From Tanypteryx hageni (taxonomy: Eukaryota > Arthropoda > Insecta > Odonata > Petaluridae), in the NCBI GenBank assembly GCA_028673005.1, contig CM054115.1:3286001-3350000 (forward strand): a DNA stretch of 64,000 nucleotides, written 5' to 3'. The notes beneath the pieces were generated by a model that was not told where the DNA came from, ran no database searches, and worked only from the letters and a program-made list of their open reading frames with translations. The position numbers and the translations under genes were made by a program. Position 1 is the stretch's first letter, and each line of letters starts with the position of its first letter. Below, piece by piece: positions 54,367 through 64,000 of this stretch.

Positions 54367-55713
54367 TCAGGAAAAGAGAAGTTGACGAGGTGTACAACCC
54401 CGTGAGGGCAGATCTGCTGGGTTGGTAACTCCCTGAACATGTCTCCATTGTTCCGGTCGGCTAAACTGGCGAATTTCTCTTACTCTGTTTTCCACAAACA
54501 CCGACCAACATCCTTGTTTTGAAATCCACGCCAACGTCACTGTGGAGTCCGACCAATAGAAAAGAGGAATGTCTTCCCTGTTTGAACCCCTTTTGACTTG
54601 CAAGGAAAGACGCATTCCTATTAGGGCTGCCATCAGTTCTAACCTAGGAAGGGTGAGATTTTTTGCTGGTGCCACTCTCGATTTCGCTTGAACCAAACTG
54701 AGGTGTAACTTTCCCTCTCGTTTCGTCCGCAGAAATATACAACAAGCATACGCCAACTTACTTGCGTCGCAAAAAACATGTAAGGTAGTACTTTTGTCGA
54801 CATCAAGCAGGCGAGGTATCTTACAGTCAGTCAGAACCCCAAGTTGACTAGCCCATGTATCGAATTCTTTCCTGATGGCTTCAGGTAATGCCTCATACCA
54901 CCCTAGTTTCAACTGCCAAGTACGTTGAAGTAATAATTTTGGAATGAGTCCCACCGAACAGTGAAGCCAATCGGGTGGAAAATTTTCTGAGCACACGATA
55001 GCAACGTTCTCTTGGTTAATGATCCGATAGTCTGGCTTAACTTTTCGACGTTACATCCCAGTTCATCTGTAGAACAAAACCATTTTAATCCAAGAACATT
55101 TTCCACCGCAGTTACCTGATCAGCGCTGCTCACCCATCCTCTCAGATTGAAGCCGGCAGGTAACAACAATCTCTGAGATTCGCATATAAATCTCTCGAGC
55201 TCCGCCTCCGACGAAACCCCTGTGATGCAATTATCAACGTAAAAGGACCTCTTCAATTTCTCAGCGGTGTTTTTCAACTCGAGGGGAGCGTTGTCCAACA
55301 AGTGAGTCAAAACAGCAGCTAACAAGAATGGACTGCATGCCACTCCGAAGACCACTCTACAATGACGAAAAGCAATTATCTGGTCTTCTTCCCACCAGAG
55401 AAAACGCAGCATGTCTCGGTCATTTGAGTCTATAGAAATCTGAAGAAAGGCCTTTTCAATGTCAGCAGTAAGACCAATGGCAAATTGTCGAAAACTAATC
55501 AAAATGAGTGGTATAAGTACTATCAGATTTGGTCCTTTTTCCAGACAGTTATTGAGCGGGAGATCGTTTTCATCCCTATTGGAAGCGTCAAATACGGGCG
55601 GGACCTTTGTGGTTCCTTGCTCCTTCAACACAGCTCTGTGTGGCAAGTAATGTACCCTCTCCGTGCCTTCCCCATCTTCAACCCTCTCAATGATGCCTTC
55701 ATTTAGCCATTCC
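54367..55713 (-). pseudogene. BEL/Pao reverse transcriptase and RNase H
   Basis: RT: LPHRAVLKE, PPVFDASNRDENDLPLNNCL, IGLTADIEKAFLQI, LRFLWWEEDQ and KRSFYVDNCITG (YVDN at the catalytic site, where the second Asp is normally expected). A frameshift near 54950 leads to TWQLKLGWYEALPEAI, then RNase H/aspartate-rich LHVFCDASKLAYACCIFL, NLTLPRLELMAALIG, FYWSDSTVTLAWI and VTNPADLPSRGC. The N-terminal end at 55713 meets the TTAA-flanked insertion, and the frame continues on its far side at 57455. Confidence 0.88.
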
Positions 55714-55717
55714 TTAA

Positions 55718-57450
55718 CCCCTCAACGCCGTCAAGTGTACTATTACGTCCTTCGGCAGCCCTAATTTATTTTATCTTCTGACGCTAGAGACTTCATTAAA
55801 TCTAAATAACCTATATATATTTTGAAAGAGGAAGCTTTGAACTTCCTATCTATGTTTGTCCTGTATTTTTTTTCTCTTTTAAAAATATATAATCAACGTT
55901 GAATTTTGCGATAGAATTTTCAATTTTGCTATGATATGATGGTATTTCTCCGTATAAAAGTCGCTTTTCAATGCAGCAAGGGACCTTTCCTTGGTGTTCG
56001 AAATGCAATGTAGGAACTTTGGATCATTTCAAAGGAGAGCACGTTTTTTCTCCTCTTTTTTCCTGGTGAAGATATTCGGCTTATGTCATGCGAAAAAGGT
56101 CTTCGTCGGTATGTAAAGAAAGAAAGGAAAACATCTTATGTCTGTCTATGCACAGCTTATTACAAATGTTTACAATGCAATTGATGAAGAATGGAATTAG
56201 TTTGAGTAAAAACATTTCTGTAAACATTCCCTTTCATTACCGCGCGATCCTTCGTTCATCGCTTCATAGGAGAGCGTCAACGTCAAAAACGCTGATTTCA
56301 AAATCCAAGGCCGACATTCTTCCGATAATTTAGTGCCACGCCTCAAAGAGAGGCATTTTGTGAGAAGGATAATATCTGTCATATAATTTTAAAGACCTTT
56401 AGAATTTTATTTTAATCTCGACGAAAATTGCGGGGAATTGAGTATATCTATTTGTAAGTATTTGTTTACATATAATATACGTTTAGTTTTGTGATGGAAT
56501 TTTAGTTTATACCACGGACCTACGGATTTTCGGTTTCTATAGTTGACCCATAAATACCTGAGGAAAGGGAACCCACCAAATTGGGTTCCTTTTCTTTGAC
56601 ATTTGAAAGAAGACGAGGTCTGTTTTCCTCTTCAGATTAGTGCTTCGCTGTTGTGCTAGCAGGGCCAAAGCAGCGATGAAGCGAGTAGGTGAGAAGAGGA
56701 CACGCCAGCAAAATCACGAAAAGCTCTTCTATATATTTACACAATAGATTACTAGAAGTGTTTACTAAGCTATAAGGCATTTGCTGAATCCAATTACGCA
56801 TGTTAAATTTTCTGAAAATATTTGGGAAGGACCTATAAGCTAAAGTTTTCGGTGTTTTATACAACGTCATATCTCCATTTCCAATGAACGAAATGCAACT
56901 ATTTCTTCTATGTGACTTTTGTAATGACTAAGAATGATGACTGTATAACTAAAACGTTTATATTATAAATAAATCATCTTTTAATAAATCAATAATACTA
57001 CATCTACTTAAAAATTTCCAGTCAAGACATGAAAAAGTTGAGATGCGAAAAACTTTTCACCTAATTAATTTAGATAAATAGACTTGCAGATTGAAATAGT
57101 TACTAATTTAAGCTATTTTTTATTAAGATTGCACACCAATGTCTTCCATAGATTTTCCGGTGCTAAATGTTATATATAAAGCGCGAATGCACGCCGGAAA
57201 ATTAGCGATTGGTGTATATTCTCTTCTGCTCCAACAATCTTTGTATGTAAAATATTCTACGCAAAATAGATATTTACAAATTTAATGTTTTTCATAAATC
57301 CAAAAAAAATTCAGAAAAATCAAGAGAAAACTTCCCAAGTTATGATTATTTTAATATTTTCGAACGTTTTTGCAACGCAATCGTGAAAATTTAAAAACCT
57401 CATCCGGCCGTACGGGCGGGATTTAATAAATCTCCTCCGGGCTTGAGGGG
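55718..57450. mobile_element. piggyBac-like non-autonomous element in BEL/Pao pol
   Basis: Left end CCCCTCAACGCC, right end inverted CCCCTCAAGCCC. TTAA at 55714-55717 and 57451-57454. 1733 bp with no transposase-like ORF. The RT frame on both sides is contiguous when one TTAA is retained. Its terminal repeat differs from that at 28915, so it is another family. Confidence 0.8.
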
Positions 57451-57454
57451 TTAA

Positions 57455-58433
57455 AAACCAAATCGTACTCTGTAAATTTACCCAGACGGCGCAACCTACG
57501 TGTGGTTGAACGTAGCCGACCCTCTGCTGATTCCCGATTCGTTTGCAGCAGCTGGGGACGACCCTCAATTTAAGGAAGCCGCACCACATAATGACCAGAG
57601 GGGTCTCTTCTAACTTTTTTCCGAAAAAATTCGGAGACCTCCCGGTCCTTCTCTTCCTGGATTTTCTTTTTCTCCGGGTCCAAAATTCCCAACGTTTCCA
57701 TGTCCCAGAGTTTCGTTATCTCGGCTGAATTCAGCAGGGTTACCAGTAGTGCCGCGGAAGCTGAATGATTCTGCACGGCCGAACCCAAGAGTGTCCAACC
57801 AAGTCTGGTCCTGATAGCAACTAAACTGCCATCTAGCCTGATTAACTCGGGCGTAAGTATTTGAGACCAAACGTCGGCGCCCAATAGTACCTGCACGTCT
57901 TCTGAATCTTCGGCTGCCGATGAGGAAAAGTCTGATAAAATAATTCCCTTTTCCTTCAATTTTCGATACAATTTTTCGTCAGTGACGTTGGGTACGAAAT
58001 TACAAATTCTCTCTTGCTCCAGTGCATCTATCTCACATTGAACATTTGAATCCAACCCTCGGAGGACTATCTTGTAAACTCCGTGCGTCGAAGGTGCAGT
58101 CGTTCCACCCCCAAACAGCTCCTGTCGAACAGAGAGTTGGCCAACCCGCGACAAAGCTTGTTCCTTTACATAACTCTTGAGGACATACGATCTCTGCAGA
58201 CCGGAATCGGTTAATACCCTGACCCTCTTGAATTTATTTCCTCCACCGACTAGATGGGCCACAAGAGATTGTAAATAAGTCACAGGGTTACTCGTCGACA
58301 AGCTCACTGTTGTTTTTGCTGACTTCTCTGAGTTTTCTTCCGCTATTTTCGGGCACATCGCGTAATGCCGCGCCTTGCAAACCTGATATATATCTGGAGA
58401 GGACCCGCTCTTCAACTCCCTCACGGTGGGCAC
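57455..58433 (-). pseudogene. BEL/Pao protease region and start of RT
   Basis: Open frame 58433-57570: a short Cys/His remnant (CKARHYAMC), then RVRVLTDSGLQRSYVLKSYV (aspartic protease DSG), LRGLDSNVQCEIDALEQE, VLLGADVWSQIL and RTRLGWTLLGS, then LWDMETLGI and the basic region before RT. A stop at 57570 is followed by in-frame RT-linker residues to the insertion at 57451. The DUF1758-like protease places this in BEL/Pao. Confidence 0.87.
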
Positions 58434-58439
58434 TGGATA

Positions 58440-58975
58440 ACAGGGGTGCCATCACACGCCGAACATTAGCGCTACCTAACACTAACAACCCCCCCTTCCC
58501 AACTCGACGCCCCTTGGGCCGGCCTCCATCGAAGAGACGGGAGTGGGTACGGGCGCAATGGCCGTGGAGTCGTCCTCCGACAACACTTCGAACCTATTAC
58601 TGACAGGAAGCGAGTCCGCCGAAGCATTCCCAACTCCCTGCCTCCGCAGCACCACCCCACGATCTCCCCGAGTGGACACCACTCTCCACTCATCGGATTT
58701 CCCAGCCCGAGGACCCTCAGCCCGCGGTAAGGAGTCAGGGGCAACCCCGATCGCTCAACCGGCTACCGCACCCAGGCGAACCCGAGCCGCCAATTTGGCA
58801 CTGCGAGTTTTCAGGGATGACCCCGCACCCCCCACACGAACCAAGGCTGCCTCGAACCTTCCACCCTCTGAAGGAGATCCGCAACCACCCTCTCCAGCTT
58901 CGTGATTCGAGCCCTCATGGCCTCGCAACCAGCGACGCACAAGGAGGAAACGAGAGTCCTCGGTGAAGCCATCCT
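58440..58975 (-). pseudogene. GC-rich gag-like ORF fragments
   Basis: Minus-strand pieces begin MASPRTLVSSLCVAGCEAMR, with a short heptad-like stretch (ARITKLERVVADLLQR), a Ser/Pro-rich region and SNRFEVLSEDDSTA, broken by frameshifts at about 58840 and at a G/C run (58490-58496). Composition is far richer in GC than the neighbours. It sits where BEL/Pao gag should be, but no gag motif is certain; it could belong to a different retroelement. Confidence 0.4.
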
Positions 58976-59197
58976 AAACTTACCTAATTTATATACTAAC
59001 GCAAAAGAGTTACAATATAAAAACAAAAGCTGAAATGAGATAAGGCTAAAGAATCTGGTCTAGGTTTTAACGCGGGAAAGTTATTCGTGGAGCATACGAG
59101 AAAGGGTCAAACGCAGGTATAACGTGAAAGGCGTAAACAACACAAGCAAGATTAGATTACGCACAGAAGATGGTAGTACTCAACAACAAAAATATAT
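58976..59197. other. Spacer, no gene
   Basis: AT-rich, ends in ATATATA next to the LINE H tail. A 5' LTR for the Pao element would be expected near here but is not recognised. Confidence 0.4.
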
Positions 59198-60512
59198 ACA
59201 TCTACATCTACAGTTTACCCTGCCAGCCACCGCAAGGGTGTGTGGCAGGGGGTGTATTAACACCAAGGGGAAAACTCCAAAATTAGGCCTTGGTTTACGC
59301 CCCTACGCGAGGTTACTTTTGATCGCAAGTTTTATTCTGCTCAGCTATCGTTCTAGGGAAAAATGAGCCTTTGTATCTCTCTGTCCTACAGGCTATCTCT
59401 CTTATTTTACGAGGATGGTCCATTCTACCGATATAGGTGGGAGTTCTTATTATTTCTTCGACGTAGCTGGAGAAAGTACACGTTCTAAATCTTTCAAGAA
59501 GTTTTAACCTAGCACGTAATCGGCGCTCAGCTAGTGATTCCCATCCTAAGTCCTGTATCAAGCCTGTAACGCTTTTATTTCTATCATAACAATTTTTTGA
59601 CGAATCTAGCAGCTTTTCGCTGCACTTTCTCTAACTCGGTGATTAATCCTTTCTCGTACGGATCCCATATGCTCGACGCATACTCTAGCAGCGGTCTAAC
59701 TAAAGAAAAGTAACATGTCTCTTTGACTTTTTCTTCGCTTTTACCTACTATCCGTTTGATGAATCCTAGTTTTTGCTTAGCTTTCCCGGATATATTTCGT
59801 ATGTGTGTGTCCCACGAGAGGTTACTTGTTAAAATGACACCTAAGTATTTGACGGATTCGGATAATTTTAGATGTACGCCTTCTATACTGTAATTCATCG
59901 CCTCAATTTCTTTGTTTCTCCAGAATCTCATGACGGAACACTTACCTAAGTTCAGCTCTAATTGCCACTCTTTAAACCACTCGAGAATTGCGTGTAGGTC
60001 GTTAGAAAGTAATGCTTGATCAGCAGGACTGTTAATCTCTCTGTAAACTACCGTATCATCCGCGAATAACTTGATTTTACTTGTAATAACCTTATCTAAG
60101 TCATTTATGTATATAAGGAATAATAGGGGACCGATGACACTTCCCTGTGGAACGCCGGAGGACACGCTGACCGAATCTGATTTAAATCCATTTATGACTA
60201 CCATTTGTTCCCGATCATTGAGAAAGTCCCTGATCCACTCGATTATCTTTCGATTTATTCCACAGGCTTGTAATTTTTTCAATAACTTAACATGAGGGAC
60301 TTTATCGAATGCCTTCTTGAAGTCAAGAAAAACCGCGTCTAGCTGGGTCTTTCGATCACCGGATCGTAGTATATCATGTGCAAACAGAGCGAGCTGTGTT
60401 TCACAAGATCTTGCCTTCCTAAAACCGTGCTGATATTTACTGAGCAAGTCCTGGCTATCTAAGAAGTCCATCACGGAACTAACGATGATGTGCTCTAGAA
60501 TCTTGCAAGATA
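59198..60512 (-). mobile_element. CR1/Jockey-group LINE copy H, 5'-truncated
   Basis: Nearly identical to copy G over its whole length (differences are mostly scattered single bases near the 3' end). The tail TGTAGATGTAGATGT abuts ATATATA (about 59191-59197), and ATATATA recurs after the 5' break at about 60508-60516, a plausible target duplication in AT-rich DNA. Confidence 0.9.
59584..60474 (-). CDS. LINE copy H RT, 296-codon open stretch
   Basis: QHGFRKARSCETQLALFAHD, LDAVFLDFKKAFDKVPH, SGVPQGSVIGPLLFLIYIN, KLFADDTVVY (catalytic pair intact), YLGVILTSNLSWDTH and ARFVK. The first Met is simply the first one inside a 5'-truncated element. The open frame closes at the six-A run (T59593-59598 on the plus strand), after which the C-terminal 80 residues continue in another frame to about 59340, exactly as in copy G. 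Confidence 0.9.
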   Translation of the reverse strand: MMDFLDSQDLLSKYQHGFRKARSCETQLALFAHDILRSGDRKTQLDAVFLDFKKAFDKVPHVKLLKKLQACGINRKIIEWIRDFLNDREQMVVINGFKSDSVSVSSGVPQGSVIGPLLFLIYINDLDKVITSKIKLFADDTVVYREINSPADQALLSNDLHAILEWFKEWQLELNLGKCSVMRFWRNKEIEAMNYSIEGVHLKLSESVKYLGVILTSNLSWDTHIRNISGKAKQKLGFIKRIVGKSEEKVKETCYFSLVRPLLEYASSIWDPYEKGLITELEKVQRKAARFVKKLL

Positions 60513-60840
60513 TATAAATACTATGGAGCGTAAAAATAAAACAACCTTACAAATGTAACGAGAATATTCTAATACACAGTAACTACTATGATATAAATAT
60601 TATTTTCAAAAGGGGAGAATGAAATTTCTAACAAAAACTACGAGAAATATTATAGTAGAAATATTACGGTAGAGAAAAAACTATAACGTAGATATTATAA
60701 CATAACAAATTAGGTAACTTAAACGAATGTTAAATAAAATTTCCAGACGATAACAAATAGAATAAAGTAAATGTTAGGTCTACTTAACACTACAGCTAGT
60801 CTAATGCTACTGCTATTCTAGTCGCTCGAAGATTCGTAGG
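60513..60840. other. AT-rich spacer, no gene
   Basis: Very AT-rich with no ORF. Separates two LINE copies in opposite orientation. Confidence 0.5.
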
Positions 60841-60844
60841 AGCT

Positions 60845-62565
60845 CGCGGAAGCAAGTGAAAGGCACGTCCCTTCACTTCAATAGCCAGGTAAAGAATGAC
60901 TCGTGTGCCGTTATTCATGATAGCGTAGAGAAAGCCAACCTGTTAAAAGGTCATTTTGTAAAAGCATTTACAGCCATCGGCGACCATTGCGTACATTATG
61001 CACCCGCAATAAGGAGGGACCTGATGGAGGATATAGTATTTTCTGAGGTGGGAATAGCAAAGCAATTAAGTTCCATCAGACATAACAAAGCCACTGGCCC
61101 AGAAGAAATTCCTGCTAGCGTTTTAAAAGAATTTGCTGAAGAATTAGCACCTATTCTTCGGATAATATTCGAGAAATCCATTTCTCGCGCAGAGGTCCCT
61201 AGCGACTGGAGGTAAGCGCACGTTACCCCAATTCATAAGGGCGGCGACAAGGAGAACCCAGAAAATTACAAGCCGATTTCTTTAACTTCGATATCGTGTA
61301 AGATTCTCGAGCATATACTCGTTAGCAACATAATGTGAATTCTTGATAGTAATTTATAGTTAGATGATTGTCAACATGGCTTCAGGAAAGGTAGGTCTTG
61401 TGATACTCAGCTCGGTCTTTTTGTGAATTGTATACTGAGAAGCGGAGAAAAGAATACGCAGGTCGATTCCATCTTCTTAGATTTTAGGAAAGCCTTTGAT
61501 AAGGTACCTCACAGGAAGTTAATAACAAAATTAGAAACCTTCGGCGTTAATTCTAAAATCATTAGTTGGATCCGTCAATTTTGAAAACTTAGGAAGCAGA
61601 AGGTTGTTATAGATGGGAAATCTGCGAACTTAGTGGAGGTTGTCTCTGGCGTTCCGCAGAGTACTGTAATTGGTCCATTATTATTTCTAATTTATATAAA
61701 CGATATCAGCTCAGTAGTCAGAAGTAAAATTAGGCTTTTCGCGGACACCGTCATCTATAAAGAAATAAGCAATCCGGAAGACCACCAGTATCTCCAAAAT
61801 GATCTAGAAGCTACTTTTGCATGGTGTAAGGCATGGCAGTTAGAGATCAACCAAAAGAAAAGCTGAGTCATCAACTTCTGGAGAACCAAGAGGATCTCGT
61901 TGGATATTATTATTCGTTGGACGGAGTAGAGATTCCAGTTTCAAACTCTGTTAAATATCTCGGAGTCACGATCCATCGTGATCTCTCGTGGGACACCAAC
62001 ATTTGCTAATTGATAGGTGTCGCTAACAAAAAGCTGGCCTTTATAGGGAGAATAGTTTGAAATATATCCGAAAAAGTGAAAGAATTACGTGATTTATCCT
62101 TGGTTCGACCGCAGGTCGAATATGTTCAGCTTTGTGGGATCCCTACGAAAAGAGACTCACTAACGAGATAGAAAAGGTTCAGCGCAGGGCAGCGAGATTT
62201 GTAAAGGGGAATTACGATAGTAAACAAAGCGTAACATCATTAATGGAAAATCTGAAATGGACATCATTAGAGGAACTTAGGCTGCAGGCTAGAATTAAAC
62301 TACTGGATAAAATTATGTCGGAGGGACTGGCGAATGAGATAGTCGGACTTATCAGAAGCCCGATCTATCTCGGACCGCAGGACAGTGAAGTCAAGATTTG
62401 CGATATCGACTGTAGAACTGAGCGATATAGAGGATCATTTTTTCCTAGGACGATAAGAGAACATAAGAGGAAAAGTTAACATAAGAAAACTATGGATCTT
62501 TGGTGCACTGCACCCCCTGCCATCCACCAAAAAGGTGACTTTCCGTGTATCATGTGGATGTAGAT
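60845..62565 (+). pseudogene. LINE copy I (CR1/Jockey group), degenerate
   Basis: Plus-strand RT from LLKGHFVKAFTAIGDHC, HNKATGPEEIPASVLKEFAE and VPSDWR (stop) through YKPISLTSISCKILEHI, CQHGFRKGRSCDTQLGLF, SIFLDFRKAFDKVPHRKL, SGVPQSTVIGPLLFLIYIN and RLFADTVIY, where the second catalytic Asp is lost. At least seven stops and several frameshifts. The last open piece (62132-62479) contains EKVQRRAARFVKGNYDSKQS and CDIDCRTERYRGSFFPRTI, followed by the family 3' tail. An old, dead copy of the K/J family. Confidence 0.88.
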
Positions 62566-62569
62566 GTGG

Positions 62570-62763
62570 AAGTGAATTTCTTGGGTTTTGTTGAAGTTTC
62601 GGAAACAACAGGAGAAGTGTTATTAAAATGTTTAATTCAAAAGTTGCAAAGTTTTCACTTAGATGTAAAACATTTGCGTGGTCAAGGATATGACAATGCA
62701 GATAATATGCGAGGCAGACAAAACGTCGTGCAGAAACATATTCTTGACATCGATCCCAGAGCA
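62570..62763 (+). pseudogene. hAT transposase fragment (left part)
   Basis: EVNFLGFVEVSETTGEVLLK, SFHLDVKHLRGQGYDNADNM and HILDIDPRA match the DUF4371/ZMYM-type hAT core (D in GYDNA region). The 5' portion is replaced by LINE copy I. The right part continues at 63221 after LINE copy J. Confidence 0.8.
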
Positions 62764-63220
62764 GGTCGAATATGCTTCACCTGTGAGGGATCCCTGCTAA
62801 AAGGAACTCACTTACGAGATAGAAAAGGTTCAGCTCAGGGCAGCTAGATTTACAAAGAGGAATTACGATAGTAAACAAAGCGTTACATCATTAATGGAAA
62901 TCTGAAATGGACATCGTTCGAGGATCGTAGGCTATAGGCTAGATTTAAACTACTGGTAAAATTTATGTAGGAGGGAATAGCGAATGAACTAGTAAGAGTT
63001 ATAGTAGCCCGTCGTATCTCGGAAGACAGGACAGTGAGGGTACGATTCGCGAGATCGACTGTAGAATGAAGCGATATAGAGGATCGTTTTTCCCTATGAC
63101 GATAAAAAAACATAATAGGAAAAGATAACAGGAAAATTATTGATCATTGGCGCCCTGCACCCGCTGCCATAAACCAAAATGTTGATTTTCAGTGTATCAT
63201 GTAGATGTAGATGTTGATGT
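62764..63220 (+). mobile_element. LINE copy J, 5'-truncated, inserted in the hAT relic
   Basis: Contains only the RT C-terminal coding region (frameshifted) and the 3' tail (GGCGCCCTGCACCCGCTGCC, TGTAGATGTAGATGTTGATG). AGAGCA at 62758-62763 is repeated at 63221-63226 and hAT coding sequence resumes in frame, which defines a 6-bp target duplication. Confidence 0.92.
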
Positions 63221-63390
63221 AGAGCATTTGTTGTTACGTGCTCAGCGCACAATTTAAATTTGGTAATCAATGATTCCGTTAAATTAATTCTGAGACTAAG
63301 TTTTTTGGAACAGTTCAAGAATTACATAATTTCTTTTGCACATCAACAAAGCGTTGGGATGTTTTGAAAAAAGATTCCCTGTTGACACTT
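63221..63390 (+). pseudogene. hAT transposase fragment (right part)
   Basis: FVVTCSAHNLNLVINDSVKL (hAT HxLNL block) and NYIISFAHQQSVGMF, then a stop. Continuous with 62570-62763 apart from LINE J. Confidence 0.78.
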
Positions 63391-64000
63391 TACCCTTAAA
63401 TACTACTGTCATATAATCACAGTAACACTATTACGGGGTGAAAATTCACCCCAGTGCACCTAGTCTGATTTTTGTTATTTACATGAAATTGAATTATTAT
63501 TTTTTTAAACAAAATAAATTACAATTAAGATTACATTTTTAATAATTCAAATACTACATAAAAACACGATAAAATTCAAAGAAACACATATCTGGACCTT
63601 TATAATACAGCAGACTAATTTAAGTGTTTTATACCAAAATACCATTATAAGTTACTTACAATTGTTACAAATTGTGCTTCTATGATGGCCACATAAATTT
63701 GAAGCAGATGGAACAACACCTTTTATCATCATTTCGTGGACAAATCATACATATCCCTTGTTTGGCGGTTGATGAATGGTCTTCATTTATAGTATTGACC
63801 GAAGAACGATCTTCATTTAGTAGAAAGATATTACCCACCCCTTCCTAACAGCTACGATATATTTCTCAATAAGCCAGGCAGTAATTGCTCGAAAAAGTAT
63901 AAGGTCGCTGACTAAAAAATATAAAGGAATCTCTTTCAAGCAATCGACTTGGAATGCGTGCTGGAGGAAATTGTTGCCTGATGCGCTGAAAGACTTAAAA
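63391..64000 (-). pseudogene. Possible piggyBac-like C-terminal remnant
   Basis: A minus-strand stretch around 63760-63680 encodes GICMICPRNDDKRCCSIC, with Cys spacing like the C-terminal zinc-binding domain of piggyBac transposases, then frame breaks. A near-palindrome GGGGTGAAAATTCACCCC (63435-63452) lies downstream and could be an element end. No catalytic domain lies within the window. Weakly supported. Confidence 0.3.

Overview
This is a gene-poor, AT-rich animal chromosome window built almost entirely of transposable elements (TEs) and their debris. No host gene could be recognised. The mix (RTE-clade and CR1/Jockey-group LINEs, Penelope-like, gypsy and BEL/Pao elements, piggyBac-like and hAT DNA transposons, Helitron-like elements, tRNA-derived SINEs and a Polinton/Maverick capsid-like fragment) fits an arthropod, perhaps a hemimetabolous insect. 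That placement is inference: nothing here identifies a species.

Layout. 1-2.3 kb: an RTE LINE (copy A, minus) whose middle is replaced by a tRNA-like sequence and a GC-rich ~80-bp minisatellite. 2.9-3.7 kb: an internally deleted piggyBac gene. 4.2-11.8 kb: a three-level nest, with minus-strand RTE copy C (6369-9708, 7-bp duplication) inside plus-strand RTE copy B (4694-11294, 9-bp duplication) inside a Helitron-like repeat. 12.0-13.2 kb: two Helitron-like copies as an inverted pair. 13.2-17.2 kb: AT-rich DNA with one Helitron-type 3' end. 17.2-20.9 kb: a decayed gypsy element interrupted by a 1.24-kb long-inverted-repeat element carrying a tRNA-like sequence in each arm. 22.1-27.4 kb: two further LINEs; copy E has an uninterrupted 998-codon endonuclease/reverse-transcriptase ORF, the best-preserved gene here. 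28.4-31.5 kb: a hAT gene split by a TTAA-flanked piggyBac-like element and by a second copy of the tRNA-bearing element. 31.9-34.7 kb: Penelope RT fragment, then a CR1/Jockey-group LINE inserted into a ~152-bp tandem repeat. 35.3-41.4 kb: nested inverted repeats around a Polinton-like capsid fragment. 42.5-47.3 kb: tail-to-tail Helitron ends and a degenerate Pif1-type Helitron helicase. 47.0-50.4 kb: hAT relic split by a LINE. 50.4-52.0 kb: purine tract and a Penelope GIY-YIG endonuclease. 52.6-58.4 kb: BEL/Pao element split by a second TTAA-flanked element. 59.2-63.4 kb: three more LINE copies, one splitting a further hAT relic with a clear 6-bp duplication.

The genes work together only as TE components: endonuclease plus RT for target-primed insertion, protease/RT/RNase H/integrase for LTR elements, helicase for Helitrons. 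Almost all are broken. The points of greatest interest are structural: a conserved 3'-terminal UNCG-type hairpin and a possible 5' pseudoknot shared by the RTE copies, insertions whose exact boundaries can be read from duplications, and an inverted-repeat element containing tRNA-like promoters.
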